Shown here piece after piece: positions 53,657-63,300 of a stretch of 64,000 nucleotides of DNA (position 1 is the stretch's first letter; every line of letters begins with the position of its first letter). The notes beneath the pieces are model-generated. The model was not told the origin of the DNA, made no database searches, and saw only the letters and a program-made list of their open reading frames with translations. Where the stretch lies: positions 248,001-312,000 of the forward strand of contig NZ_VOHS01000005.1 of the NCBI RefSeq assembly GCF_007896845.1. Direction: 5' to 3'. Made by a program: the position numbers and the translations under genes. This stretch comes from Chitinophaga pinensis (GTDB lineage Bacteria > Bacteroidota > Bacteroidia > Chitinophagales > Chitinophagaceae).

Positions 53657-54742
53657 TTATTGTTTATTCCAGGCGACTCTGAAACCGATGTCAGGGCACC
53701 TCTCATTGGGATTTGCTATAGTACGGGCGCTGATCAGCAATTCATTTTCCGGGCTAATGCGGCTATTATAGGCGCCACCTTTGACAATCTTATAACGCTG
53801 TAAACTATCGGACCAATCAGCACACCATTCTGCGATATTGCCGGTCATATCATGTATACCGAAGGTATTAGGATCCAAAGAACCTACTGTCGCCGGTTTT
53901 TTCGTGTTGTATATTGCTACTTTCTGAGCATTATTTCCGCCACTATATTTTTTCCCCAGCCCGGCGTCAGCAGCGTATTCCCATTCTCTTTCTGTAGGAA
54001 GGCGACCATTTTTAGACTTACAAAAATCCATGGCTTCCTGCCAGGTGATATTGCCAACAGGCGCATTTCCTCTAAGGCCTGTTAATTGCGGCGGAGGCTG
54101 TTTTCCAACACTTTTACAATATGTTCTATATTCGTCAATCGTCACTTCCGTATTGCTGATATAAAATGAATCTATGCCTGATCCTGTGATCAATATTTGC
54201 TGCATATGCTTCAACGGAAAGAATATATTTCTGATGGGAGGATTAAACAGAATACATAACCCTGATAAAATAGCTATACTGGAACCAACACTGACTGTTG
54301 TAACGCCTGTTTTACGTTGCCTGATCCTTTTTTGTCCTTTAATCTTTTCTTTCAGCATACGGGCGATGTGTTCCGGATTATTTTTCCAATCCTGATAAAC
54401 AACATGCTTTGATATACCATCAATAGGTGTATCGTCAAGTCTCAGCTGAAGAATATGTGGCTCGCCCATTCTTGTTTTGGCGAGTGCGATTAATTTTTCC
54501 AGTCCAGACCAGTACTTATTGACAAAAGTGGCACTGGTGATCATTAGTACAAATCTGGCCTGCCGGCCATAAGCGTCTATTGTGAGATCAATGATATGCT
54601 TACCCCAACTACCAATTTCATTCTCGGCGTAATAGTAATACCGAATACCTAGTTTTTTCAACTCTTTTGCAATCTGATCAGCAACATGCTTGTTCTCTTC
54701 AGCAACCGAAATAGCTACATCGTATTTGAATAACCGAATCAT
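53657..54742 (-). CDS. TIR-TM-SUMF1 fusion protein
   Basis: 361 residues. The TIR domain (about 1-145) starts FKYDVAISVAEENKHVADQI and includes FVLMITSATFVNKYWSGLEKL, with Glu82 at the usual NADase-catalytic position. A membrane helix (about 150-172) separates it from a formylglycine-generating-enzyme-like (SUMF1) domain: FYISNTEVTIDEYRTYCKS, NAPVGNITWQEAMDFCKSKN, RLPTEREWEYAADAG, IHDMTGNIAEWCADW. The catalytic Cys pair of true FGE is absent in the VKGGAYNSRISPENELLISA segment, so this part is probably a binding module. It follows the caspase gene by 27 bases. Confidence 0.88.
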   Translation of the reverse strand: MIRLFKYDVAISVAEENKHVADQIAKELKKLGIRYYYYAENEIGSWGKHIIDLTIDAYGRQARFVLMITSATFVNKYWSGLEKLIALAKTRMGEPHILQLRLDDTPIDGISKHVVYQDWKNNPEHIARMLKEKIKGQKRIRQRKTGVTTVSVGSSIAILSGLCILFNPPIRNIFFPLKHMQQILITGSGIDSFYISNTEVTIDEYRTYCKSVGKQPPPQLTGLRGNAPVGNITWQEAMDFCKSKNGRLPTEREWEYAADAGLGKKYSGGNNAQKVAIYNTKKPATVGSLDPNTFGIHDMTGNIAEWCADWSDSLQRYKIVKGGAYNSRISPENELLISARTIANPNERCPDIGFRVAWNKQ

Positions 54743-54769
54743 GGTATATGGGATTTGAGGTTACCAGCA

Positions 54770-55723
54770 TTATATTCTTCCATTTTTAATTAATGTCCAA
54801 TAATAAGTCCCCAGACCTGTGAGACGGCAGCTTTTATTCCGGACAGCTGCCCAATACAGATACTCCTCACCAACAGGCTCTATTAGCCCTATCTGCTGCA
54901 TTTTACGCAGCATTTTAAACGTACTGATATTCTTTTCATTCGGGGCATCTGTTGTAGTTGTGTATTCATAGCTGGGATCGAGCGGAAACTCTTTGTCCAC
55001 TTCAGGAAAATATTCCAGCAGCTGTCTCAATTCAGCTTTAGATACCGTTGGATTCACTTTACGCAGGCTGGCAGAACGTACAATATTCGCCTTAAATACG
55101 GGCCGCTGGTGCCAGCTACCCAACGCTTTATCTATATAACTATAGATATTTCCCGGAGTTATCTCTCCATCTATATCTGCAGCACCACCTTTTAAGGCAT
55201 CGATCAGGAGGCCGGTAAATACACCATGACCATTACTCTCTACAGAAGTCTCCGTGCTGCGGCTGGAAGCAAGGATGATCACACCCTGTTCCAGGAATGC
55301 CACATTATTATTGCTCATAAAAGCAGGTGTTCCCATAGCCCCGGCATGGCAGCAATCCAGAATGACTATCTTGTGTCTCGCCTTTGACAGGCCCGCCATT
55401 TTCAGTATGTCATCCATAGAAATGCCAACATCATCGCGGGAAAAATCGGGGGTAACAATGTAGCCGTCGCCGGACTCTGTCACATTACCATGACCAGAAA
55501 AATAGAACAGGCTGATTTCATCATCCCTGTCATTAAAAGTTTTGCGGATCACAGACTTCAGTTCTGATTTTGTCTTTACAGTGATAAAGAGCTTTACTTC
55601 AAAATTCGGTGAGCCATCTGCGTTTTTGTCTAATAGTTCTGCTACCGTTTTTGCGTCATTGATACAGCCCTTAAGGCGGGCGCCGGGATAGTCATCAATT
55701 CCGACTACTAGTGCTTTTCTCAT
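54770..55723 (-). CDS. Caspase-like (C14/metacaspase) protease with C-terminal winged-helix-like region
   Basis: 317 residues. The p20-like domain carries the catalytic dyad: His78 in LFYFSGHGN and Cys125 in VILDCCHAGAMG. Start RKALVVGIDDYPGARLKGC and VIILASSRSTETSVES are also typical. Residues about 215-317 (TVSKAELRQLLEYFPEVDKE; FKMLRKMQQIGLIEPVGEEY; KSCRLTGLGTYYW) look like a winged-helix module seen at the end of some bacterial caspases. It is the first gene of a six-gene operon with TIR, TerB and vWA partners, and is the likely effector. Confidence 0.9.
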   Translation of the reverse strand: MRKALVVGIDDYPGARLKGCINDAKTVAELLDKNADGSPNFEVKLFITVKTKSELKSVIRKTFNDRDDEISLFYFSGHGNVTESGDGYIVTPDFSRDDVGISMDDILKMAGLSKARHKIVILDCCHAGAMGTPAFMSNNNVAFLEQGVIILASSRSTETSVESNGHGVFTGLLIDALKGGAADIDGEITPGNIYSYIDKALGSWHQRPVFKANIVRSASLRKVNPTVSKAELRQLLEYFPEVDKEFPLDPSYEYTTTTDAPNEKNISTFKMLRKMQQIGLIEPVGEEYLYWAAVRNKSCRLTGLGTYYWTLIKNGRI

Positions 55724-55980
55724 GCGTGTATATTTTCATTGGGATTAGTCTGGGATTGTCCTTGGTTGACGGAGCAAAGATGAAACTACATTGCGGCGGA
55801 AAAAACCGGTATACAGGGGGAAAAATCCCCTTTTTACACACGGTCCCGGATAATTCCCCCGGGGCGATAGGATTTTTCCGGTATTTACTTTGAGCTGATT
55901 TTTTTTGCTCGTTCCGGTTATAGTTTCGCAGCGTAAACAGTTTACACCCCGATTTTTCACTACACCTAAAAATTCCTTTT
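55724..55980. promoter_or_regulatory. Divergent regulatory region of the caspase operon
   Basis: About 250 bases between the caspase start (minus) and the gene at 55981 (plus). It is rich in G/C blocks: GGGGGAAAAATCCCC followed by TTTTT at about 55816-55837 could be a hairpin terminator or operator, and CCGGTAT occurs twice (55807 and 55878). No exact TAnnTTTG box was found for the caspase side; a near match CAAAGATG reads CATCTTTG on the minus strand. Confidence 0.35.
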
Positions 55981-56450
55981 ATGCAACAACACCTTACCGT
56001 AAAACCTCTACCATTCTTCTATGTAGGTCAGAAAACTACTGCCGACAGGATCGCCAGATTCCAGAAACAAAAACATGCCGCATTAAGCCAGGCAGCGGGA
56101 AGCCCGATACCAAATCTGTATGGTATTCGAAAGAACATTTCACCAAACTTGTAGAAGAAATTGAATTCGCCGGTGGAGACGGTATCAGGGTATATTTCGG
56201 TACCTATGAGGAGGGGCATCAATTTGCCGGTCAGACCTGTCTGTTGTTCGTTACAACCAGAGAAAAACAGGTAGGCAATACCATTACACATGCGAATGTA
56301 ATACTCGAGAAGGAACCTAACTATTCAGAGCGGTCTTCTGTGGAAAAAGATGTGATCTTATTCCCGGGTGAAGATGCTGGAGAAGACATCAGGGACTTCA
56401 ACATGGGTATCCCTTGTCCGCCACGCTGTGACGAAGAGTTTTCTCAATAA
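55981..56450 (+). pseudogene. Conserved hypothetical protein, frameshifted
   Basis: The first frame starts MQQHLTVKPLPFFYVGQKTT and runs to LSQAAG; the second continues KPDTKSVWYSKEHFTKLVEE through GIRVYFGTYEEGHQFAGQTC to the stop. They join if one G is added to the GGG at 56097-56099, giving 156 residues. Only the join yields a smooth sequence. I do not know the function; the protein is soluble. It stands 19 bases before the 7TM gene, so it may head the sensor operon. Confidence 0.75.
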
Positions 56451-56469
56451 CATTACGTAATTTGAGTAA

Positions 56470-57153
56470 ATGCAGCGATTCTTCAGTTACGAATACATGT
56501 ATTTGTTACCTCTGTTGCTTAGTGCCATTCTAAGCCTGAAGACTTTCAGGCCGGGATGGCCTAAGCAATATAGGCTATTTGCTGTACTGATCTGGACCAC
56601 ATTATTAGCAGAAGCACTGGCAAACCTCTGGATACATAAACTGCATAACATGTTTGGCTGGGACTATTCCAGGAACAACTTATGGATCTATAACTTCTAT
56701 TTTCTGATCCGTCTCGTTTTACTGGCGTCTATTTTCTATCAGATCTTATACGAGCCCCGAACAAAGAAAATAGTGTATGGGGTGACTATAGGCTTAATAG
56801 TATTTGGCCTTGCAGATTATTTCATTATCCAAAGTCCCTTTCAGTACAATACTTATAGTGTGATATCATGTCACGTAACACTGATAGCACTATGCCTTTG
56901 TTATTTCAGACAGCTGCTGCAGGCCCCCGGCATCATTGTTTTACACAAAGAGCCCATGATATGGATGACCCTGGGAACATTCCTATACCAGTCCGCATCA
57001 CTTCCATTCCTGATCATGTTTGGTTTTCTGAATTTACAGCACTCTCCCCTGGCACTGTCATTACTGTTTATCAACGACATCTTCAATTTCATCATTTGCA
57101 CCTGTTATTTAATCAGCTTTTTATGCAAACCTCAACATTCGCAACCTCTCTGA
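56470..57153 (+). CDS. Seven-helix membrane protein, putative sensor
   Basis: 227 residues with about seven hydrophobic helices throughout (for example LLPLLLSAILSL, FYFLIRLVLLASIFYQIL, SLPFLIMFGFLNL, FNFIICTCYLISFL), no soluble domain. It overlaps the histidine kinase start by 31 bases, and the two are followed by a response regulator, so it probably acts as the membrane sensing partner of the kinase. The ligand is unknown. Confidence 0.8.
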   Translation: MQRFFSYEYMYLLPLLLSAILSLKTFRPGWPKQYRLFAVLIWTTLLAEALANLWIHKLHNMFGWDYSRNNLWIYNFYFLIRLVLLASIFYQILYEPRTKKIVYGVTIGLIVFGLADYFIIQSPFQYNTYSVISCHVTLIALCLCYFRQLLQAPGIIVLHKEPMIWMTLGTFLYQSASLPFLIMFGFLNLQHSPLALSLLFINDIFNFIICTCYLISFLCKPQHSQPL

Positions 57154-57944
57154 CTATCATCATATCAACCTTACTTGTTATGAGTCTCAGTGCGGCCGTT
57201 ATTTATTTCCTGTTTCTCTATCAGAAGAAAAAATTCCGACATCAACAGGAACTGATTGAAATGCGGGAAGCATTTAACCATGTACTACTCCAGTCAAAGC
57301 TTGCGATACAGGAACAAACGCTCAATCATATCTCAAAAGAGTTACACGCCAATTTTAGTCATCTGGTATCCCTGATTAATATCAATCTTTCTGAAATATT
57401 ACCTAAGAGTCCCGCCGGACAAAGGGAAAACATTCTTGAAACAAAGTCACTGGCCAAGCAGCTGATGAGCGAATTAAAAGCACTCAGCGCCAATCTCAAT
57501 ACCGATCATATCATTAATATCGGATTTGTACAGGCATTGCAGAATGAACTGAACAGATTAGCTAAAACCGGCAGATATGATGTCAGTATTACAAAAACCG
57601 GTGAAGAATACCGGATGCAACCTGAGCATGAGATCATTCTTTTCCGCCTTTGTCAGGAAGTGCTCAATAATGTGGTGAAATACGCGAAGGCATCTAAAGT
57701 GGTTTCAAAACTCTCTTTCTCAGATGACAATTTCATCCTTACCATTGCCGATAATGGCGATGGATTTGACATCGATCAGGCGCTTAAACAAAGCGGAGAA
57801 AAACAAAGCACCGGCTTACTGAATATGCGTAAAAGAGCATCACTTATCAACGCTGATCTGAATATTACCAGTCATAGCGGAGACGGTACTATTGTAACCA
57901 TTAATATTCCACATCCACAAATACTAAAAACTTATGCTGTATGA
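57123..57944 (+). CDS. Sensor histidine kinase (HisKA_3/NarL type)
   Basis: 273 residues from the ATG at 57123; the frame stays open upstream inside the 7TM gene, but the N-terminal membrane helix (SLTIIISTLLVMSLSAAVIYF) begins here. Phospho-acceptor His75 lies in HISKELHANFSHLV. ATP-binding domain: N box CQEVLNNVVKYAKAS, G1 IADNGDGFD, G2 STGLLNMRKRASLI. No periplasmic sensor domain of its own, in keeping with the partner 7TM protein. Overlaps the regulator gene by 4 bases. Confidence 0.92.
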   Translation: MQTSTFATSLTIIISTLLVMSLSAAVIYFLFLYQKKKFRHQQELIEMREAFNHVLLQSKLAIQEQTLNHISKELHANFSHLVSLININLSEILPKSPAGQRENILETKSLAKQLMSELKALSANLNTDHIINIGFVQALQNELNRLAKTGRYDVSITKTGEEYRMQPEHEIILFRLCQEVLNNVVKYAKASKVVSKLSFSDDNFILTIADNGDGFDIDQALKQSGEKQSTGLLNMRKRASLINADLNITSHSGDGTIVTINIPHPQILKTYAV

Positions 57945-58609
57945 AAAATGCCAGCAAAAAAATCAACATCGCCCTCGTAGATGACCACAACCTGTTCCGT
58001 AAAGGCCTTATCAAGCTCATTAACATGGGAGATACACAGCAGAAATATCATATTCTGTTTGAAGCCGAAAATGGAAACGATCTGAAGGAAAAAATGATGC
58101 AACCACCGTTTCCGGATATTATACTGATGGATATCGACATGCCGGACATGGATGGGTATGAAGCAGTTGATTGGCTGCAACGTACGCACCCTACGGTTAA
58201 AGTATTAGTTGTATCTATGGTAGAATCGGATAATGCCATCCTACGCATGTTGCGTATGGGCGTCAAAGGATATCTATCAAAGGATATTGAAGTAGAAGAC
58301 ATGAACCGGGCACTGGAAGCCATTGCCAGCAACGGTTTTTATTACTCCGAAATTGCGACTGAAGTATTGAATCAGAATCTTATGGGAAATATAAAGCCAA
58401 ACCCGGCGTCCCTCTATTTATCAGAAAACGAGCGGGAATTCCTGAAACTTGCCACTACAGAGATGACTTATCAACAAATAGCCGATAAGATGAATCTAAG
58501 TCCGAAAACAATAGACGGATACCGTGAAGCGCTATTTCAGAAACTGAATGTAAAAACAAGAGTGACTATGGCCATGTATGCAGTGAAACACGGAATTGTG
58601 CAGTTATAA
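57941..58609 (+). CDS. NarL/LuxR-type response regulator
   Basis: 222 residues. Receiver domain (about 8-130): acidic pair Asp14-Asp15, phospho-acceptor Asp64 in DIILMDIDMPDMDG, Ser/Thr and Lys at KVLVVSMVES and GYLSKDI. LuxR helix-turn-helix (about 155-215): LKLATTEMTYQQIADKMNLS, KTIDGYREALFQKLNVKTR. It would be phosphorylated by the kinase encoded just upstream (ATGA overlap). Targets are unknown. Confidence 0.95.
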   Translation: MKNASKKINIALVDDHNLFRKGLIKLINMGDTQQKYHILFEAENGNDLKEKMMQPPFPDIILMDIDMPDMDGYEAVDWLQRTHPTVKVLVVSMVESDNAILRMLRMGVKGYLSKDIEVEDMNRALEAIASNGFYYSEIATEVLNQNLMGNIKPNPASLYLSENEREFLKLATTEMTYQQIADKMNLSPKTIDGYREALFQKLNVKTRVTMAMYAVKHGIVQL

Positions 58610-58660
58610 TTCAATATGCATGCAATTACTTATTTTCACGGCACATTCAATTATTGTCAG

Positions 58661-59128
58661 ATGGATGCTCCGAAATATGAATATAAAAAGATCCTATTCC
58701 GCTTTTACAGCAACCTGCTCGAAGAGTCAACCGTAGAAACCTTATGGGCTCTGACGACAGATCCGGTAAAAGGTTATTTCAAACTGGACAATATTCCTTT
58801 TTACGTACCGGGTCTGGCTTCGGGCGATATTATTCTGGCAGAATATGACGAAGAAGAGCAGATGATGACTTATCGGGAATTGGTTGAATGCTCCGGCAAC
58901 TCAACGATACAGGTTATTGTACGTGATGCCGGCAAAGATGCGACCTCATTGAGGGCCGATTTTAAAAAAGCCGGCTGTCCGAGTGATGGCCTTAATGAGT
59001 GGTATTTTGTAGTAGAGATTCCTGTAGGATTGGATTACACTCCTATCAGAAAACAACTGGTGCAGTTACAGGAAGCAGGTATTATTGACTATGCTGAAGC
59101 TTGTCTGGCTGACGGACATAGATACTAA
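58661..59128 (+). CDS. DUF4265 protein
   Basis: 155 residues from the ATG at 58661 (MDAPKYEYKKI); an ATG at 58616 would add 15 residues that do not look like family sequence. DUF4265 marks: LWALTTDPVKGYFKLDNIPF, PGLASGDIILAEYDEEEQ, VECSGNSTIQVIV, and a C-terminal YTPIRKQLVQLQEAGIIDYA. Some members occur as immunity proteins in polymorphic toxin loci, but no toxin is adjacent here. It follows the regulator by 51 bases on the same strand. Confidence 0.85.
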   Translation: MDAPKYEYKKILFRFYSNLLEESTVETLWALTTDPVKGYFKLDNIPFYVPGLASGDIILAEYDEEEQMMTYRELVECSGNSTIQVIVRDAGKDATSLRADFKKAGCPSDGLNEWYFVVEIPVGLDYTPIRKQLVQLQEAGIIDYAEACLADGHRY

Positions 59129-59153
59129 TAAAAGGTAATCATGTAATGTCTGG

Positions 59154-59621
59154 TTACCTTCGTAGTGGCAAATCTTTCAGTTTCTTCTTTTCTATTTTTG
59201 CGACGACCATTTGCTCCGGATCTGCAATTTCTGCAATTGTATACTCAATGGTTGTGCTCATCACCTGCGTAGCCTCCTGCAAGGTAAGATCATGTTGGTA
59301 CTGCAACCAGTCAAGCAGATTTGCGGAAGCAATCTTCAGAGCATTTTTAAGCTCTTTGTGTACACCCATCGCCATTATATATTTATCGTCTTCAGCTCTG
59401 GGATAGTTAAGTGGCATTGTGCCCTTCCTGATCAGACGCACAGAAAAAATAACATCCATAGAAGTTTCCAGAGCGTTGCCGGCGATCTCTCCATCTCCCT
59501 GTGCAGCATGACCATCCCCTATGTATAAATTAGAGAATGTAACAGGTGTAAAATGAATACTTTGTGCATACAACACCGGTGTACCCACTAATAATAGGAT
59601 CAGGGAAAAGATATACTTCAT
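59154..59621 (-). CDS. Acetamidase/formamidase remnant with signal peptide
   Basis: 155 residues. A signal peptide (about 1-20) is followed directly by the C-terminal half of an acetamidase/formamidase: FSNLYIGDGHAAQGDGEIAG, LETSMDVIFSVRLIRKGTMP, LDWLQYQHDLTLQEATQV. Complete enzymes have about 300 residues; roughly 200 residues that should lie between the signal and GDGHAAQGDGE are missing without a frame break. Catalytic and metal residues in the lost part are absent, so it is unlikely to be an active amidase. Confidence 0.75.
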   Translation of the reverse strand: MKYIFSLILLLVGTPVLYAQSIHFTPVTFSNLYIGDGHAAQGDGEIAGNALETSMDVIFSVRLIRKGTMPLNYPRAEDDKYIMAMGVHKELKNALKIASANLLDWLQYQHDLTLQEATQVMSTTIEYTIAEIADPEQMVVAKIEKKKLKDLPLRR

Positions 59622-59662
59622 ACGTGGTTATTGATTAGTTTTCAGGGAATACAACTGCTGAC

Positions 59663-59941
59663 TTAGAAACTACGAACGGCCATTACTATCGTCACCACCA
59701 ACAAGGCGATCCCACCAAGGAGGAACATTCTATTACCATGCGCATCCTGGATCAGCAATACAAGATTAAGAATGAGTGTATACAACCCAATACCAATTGC
59801 AGTGTAAAGCTTCGTCAGGTCGTATGAACCGCCACCGATTCCATCTCCTGTGTCTATTCTGTCTCTCAGAAAAAACACATACAACAGTATCAGAAAAGGT
59901 AATGTCAACAGTATAATTTTAAATGTTTGGGTAGATTTCAT
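59663..59941 (-). CDS. Small membrane protein
   Basis: 92 residues, three hydrophobic helices (IILLTLPFLILLYVFFL; AIGIGLYTLILNLVLLI; FLLGGIALLVVTIVMAV) and a Gly-rich loop IDTGDGIGGGSYD between the first two. No family is recognised. It lies 41 bases upstream of the acetamidase remnant on the same strand. Confidence 0.65.
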   Translation of the reverse strand: MKSTQTFKIILLTLPFLILLYVFFLRDRIDTGDGIGGGSYDLTKLYTAIGIGLYTLILNLVLLIQDAHGNRMFLLGGIALLVVTIVMAVRSF

Positions 59942-60322
59942 GGAAAGGAAGATAATGATTTTTAAGGACGATGGCTTATCTACCCCCTATCAAGATAAGA
60001 TCTCAAAAAATCATCAAAAAGAATACCCTACTGTTTTGATAGACTAATTTTTTATTCTATTTTTGCTTCCCGGATATGATCAGCTTTACTGTAGACTGGT
60101 ATAATAACGACAAGAATCTAGACATTATGAGAAGACCAACTGTACTCTTATCAGCTTTATTCTATTCAAAACCCTTATCTGTAAGCATAAGCTGTTATTG
60201 TAGTATTTCCTGACTGATATAAATAATGAATTTAACCATTACCAGCTGTCCCACCCGCAGCTGACTGATATCTTATTGCCCCAAAGGCAATGTATTCTTC
60301 CATTTTCTTAATTAAAACACGC
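59942..60322. other. Promoter and long leader of the second susC
   Basis: Upstream part holds the promoter at 60035-60065. The leader from about 60072 to 60322 is around 250 nt and contains a short frame at 60076-60213 (45 codons, MISFTVDWYNNDKN start, ending CYCSIS). No regulator is encoded next to it. It may be a regulated leader; no riboswitch fold is recognised. Confidence 0.4.
60035..60065 (+). promoter_or_regulatory. Consensus promoter of the second susC
   Basis: TTTG (60035-60038), 19-base spacer, TATTTTTG (60058-60065): exact fit to TTTG-N19-TAnnTTTG. Predicted start near 60072. Confidence 0.8.
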
Positions 60323-63300
60323 ATGTTCAAAAGAAATGTAACACTCGTGCTTGCGCTGCTTCTTAGCACAAGGCTTTTTGCACAGCAAACACAAATACGG
60401 GGGCAGGTGCTCGCTGCTGAAAACAAGCAGCCATTGCCGGGAGTGACAGTAAAAATTAACCGTACCACATTGGGTACCACCACTGATCAGGCAGGGCATT
60501 TTCAGCTGACAGTCCCTTCCAGCAAGACCGTTATCTCGGTATCTTCTATTGGCAGAGAAACAACAGAAACAGAAGTCCGCGAAGGAGATCAAAATGTTGT
60601 GATCCTGCTTAAACCCGCTAATACGACACTGGGCGAAGTAGTAGCAGTCGCCTATACGAATGTAAAGCGTTCCGGATATCCGGGAGCCGTGTCAACTGTT
60701 AGTTCAGATAAAATCAATAACCGTCTTACGCCCAATGTTACCAATGCATTACAGGGATTAGTGACCGGTTTACAGACCACCTCTTCTAACGGTCAGCCGG
60801 GTAATAGTTCCACTATCCGCATCCGTGGTGTTGGTTCTATCAATGCTTCCAGTGCACCCCTCTTCGTTGTAGATGGCGCTCCGTATGACGGAGATATTAA
60901 TGCAATTAACGGTGCAGACATCGAATCCATCAGTGTGTTAAAAGATGCTACTGCTGCCAACCTATATGGTTCACGTGCGGCAAATGGTGTGATTATCATC
61001 ACTACCAAACAAGGTAAAAAAGGTGAATCTGCAGTGAATATCAACTTCAATCAGGGATGGAGCAGCCGTGCGGTGAAAGACTATGATAAACTTAATACAG
61101 ATCAGTACTTTGAACTATACTGGGAAGCATTGCGTAACAAACAGCTGACCAACGGACAATCAGCTGCTCAGGCGGCAGCAACAGCCAGTGCTCGTGTAGT
61201 TTCCGATCTGGGAATCAATCCTTACGGTCCTACCTTCCCTCAACCTGTAGGTACAGATGGAAAGATCGTAGCTGGTGCACATCCTTTATGGAACGATGAC
61301 TGGGAAAAAGGCATACAGCAATCCGGAAAATATACACAGGCACAACTTAGTTTCAGCGGTGGTAGTGACAAATCAACTTATTATGTAAGTGGTGGGTATG
61401 TCAACAATGAAGGTGCTTACATGGGCTCTGGTTTTAAACGTTACAACTTCAAGAGCAATATTACCTTACAGGCTAAATCATGGCTGAAGACCGGGTTGAA
61501 CCTGAGTGGTTCCAGCGCTGCACAGGACTATCCTGCTTCATCTGATTCCCGTACAGATAATGTCGTGCTATTCGGCAGGACTGTTCCCGGCTTCTACCCT
61601 ATTTACCAACGCAATCCCGACGGTACTTTTATATTAGATGCCAGTGGCCAGAAATTGTTTGACTATGGCGCTTACCGCCCATCCGCAGCACTGGCCCGTG
61701 AGAATCTGATCGGCTCTCTCCCTCTGGATAAAAACAGAAATACAAATGAGAATCTTTCTGCAAGAACATTTGTAGAAGCTGCGCTTACTAAAGCATTACA
61801 TATCAAGACAAGTTACAACGTTGACTATGTAAATACCAATTCCCTGTTCTACACGAACCCACTTGTGGGCGGTGATGCAGAAATAGGTGGTGCTATCAGT
61901 AAAAGTAATGGCAGAAGATTAAGCTATACCTGGAATAACATTCTGACCTATGATGCAGATCTGCTGGGAGGACATCACCTCAACCTGCTGGCTGGCCATG
62001 AATATTATTATTTCAATTCCAGTTCTCAGAGTGGTAGTCGTCAGAAGTTTGCATTACCTGACCTCTACGAGCCGGCAGCGGCCTCTCAGTTAAATGACTT
62101 TACCGGTGTTTCTGATAACTACGCAAAACTCAGTTTCTTTGGTCAGGGTCAATATAACTACCTGAACAAATACTATTTCACAGCATCTGTAAGAAGGGAT
62201 GGTTCTTCCCGTTTCTCTCCTGATTCCCGTTGGGGAACATTCTGGTCAACAGGTGCATCCTGGCGTCTGTCAGAAGAGCAATTCCTCCGTTCTGTGAGCT
62301 GGTTGAATACCCTGACATTAAAAGGTAGCTATGGTGCGTCTGGTAACGATAACCTGAGTACTTATTACGCATACCTCGCTTTATTCGATATTAAGAATAA
62401 CCTGGGGAATGGAGGCGTTATCACATCCAGACTGGCTACACCGGGTCTGAAATGGGAAAGTAACCTGAATCTGAATATTGGTCTGGATTACGCATTATTT
62501 GACAATCGCCTGTATGGTAATATCAATTACTATAACAGAACCAGTAAGGATCTGTTGTATGCAAAACCGATGGCCTCTTCTACCGGATTCAGCTCTATCA
62601 GTGCTAATATTGGCGCATTACGCAATACAGGTCTGGAACTCGAACTGAATGTTATACCTGTTCAAACCCGCGATTTTAAATGGAATATCGGGTTGAATGT
62701 AGCGCATAACAAGAATAAGATCACTGAACTGCCACAGAAGGAAATCATCAGTGGCACTAAAAAGCTGACTGTAGGAAGTTCTATTTATGAATTCTATCTG
62801 CGTGAATGGGCAGGTGTAGATTCCAAGACAGGTAATCCACTCTGGTATCAGACGGATGCCGAAGGCAAGAAGGTAACAACCACTAACTACGCTTCCGCAA
62901 CACAATATTATGCAGGTTCTGCATTACCAGATGTTACAGGAGGTATTACCAATACCTTCAACTACAAAAACTTTGATCTCTCTTTCTTATTGTCCTATAG
63001 CATAGGAGGTAAAGTGCTGGATCTGGATTATGTATCCTTGTTGAGCGGGGCAACCAGTCCTGGCCGTAACTGGTCTACAGAATTACTGGAACGCTGGACA
63101 CCGGAAAATACCAACACAGATGTCCCACGCTTCACTACAGACAACCTGAACTGGACATCTACTTCTACCCGTTTCCTCTATAGCGCTACTTACGCCCGTC
63201 TTAAAACTGTATCACTCGGCTATTCTCTGCCAAACAGATTATTATCCAGAATTGGTATTAAAAGCGCTAAAGTATACGGTCTGGGCGAAAATCTCCTGAC

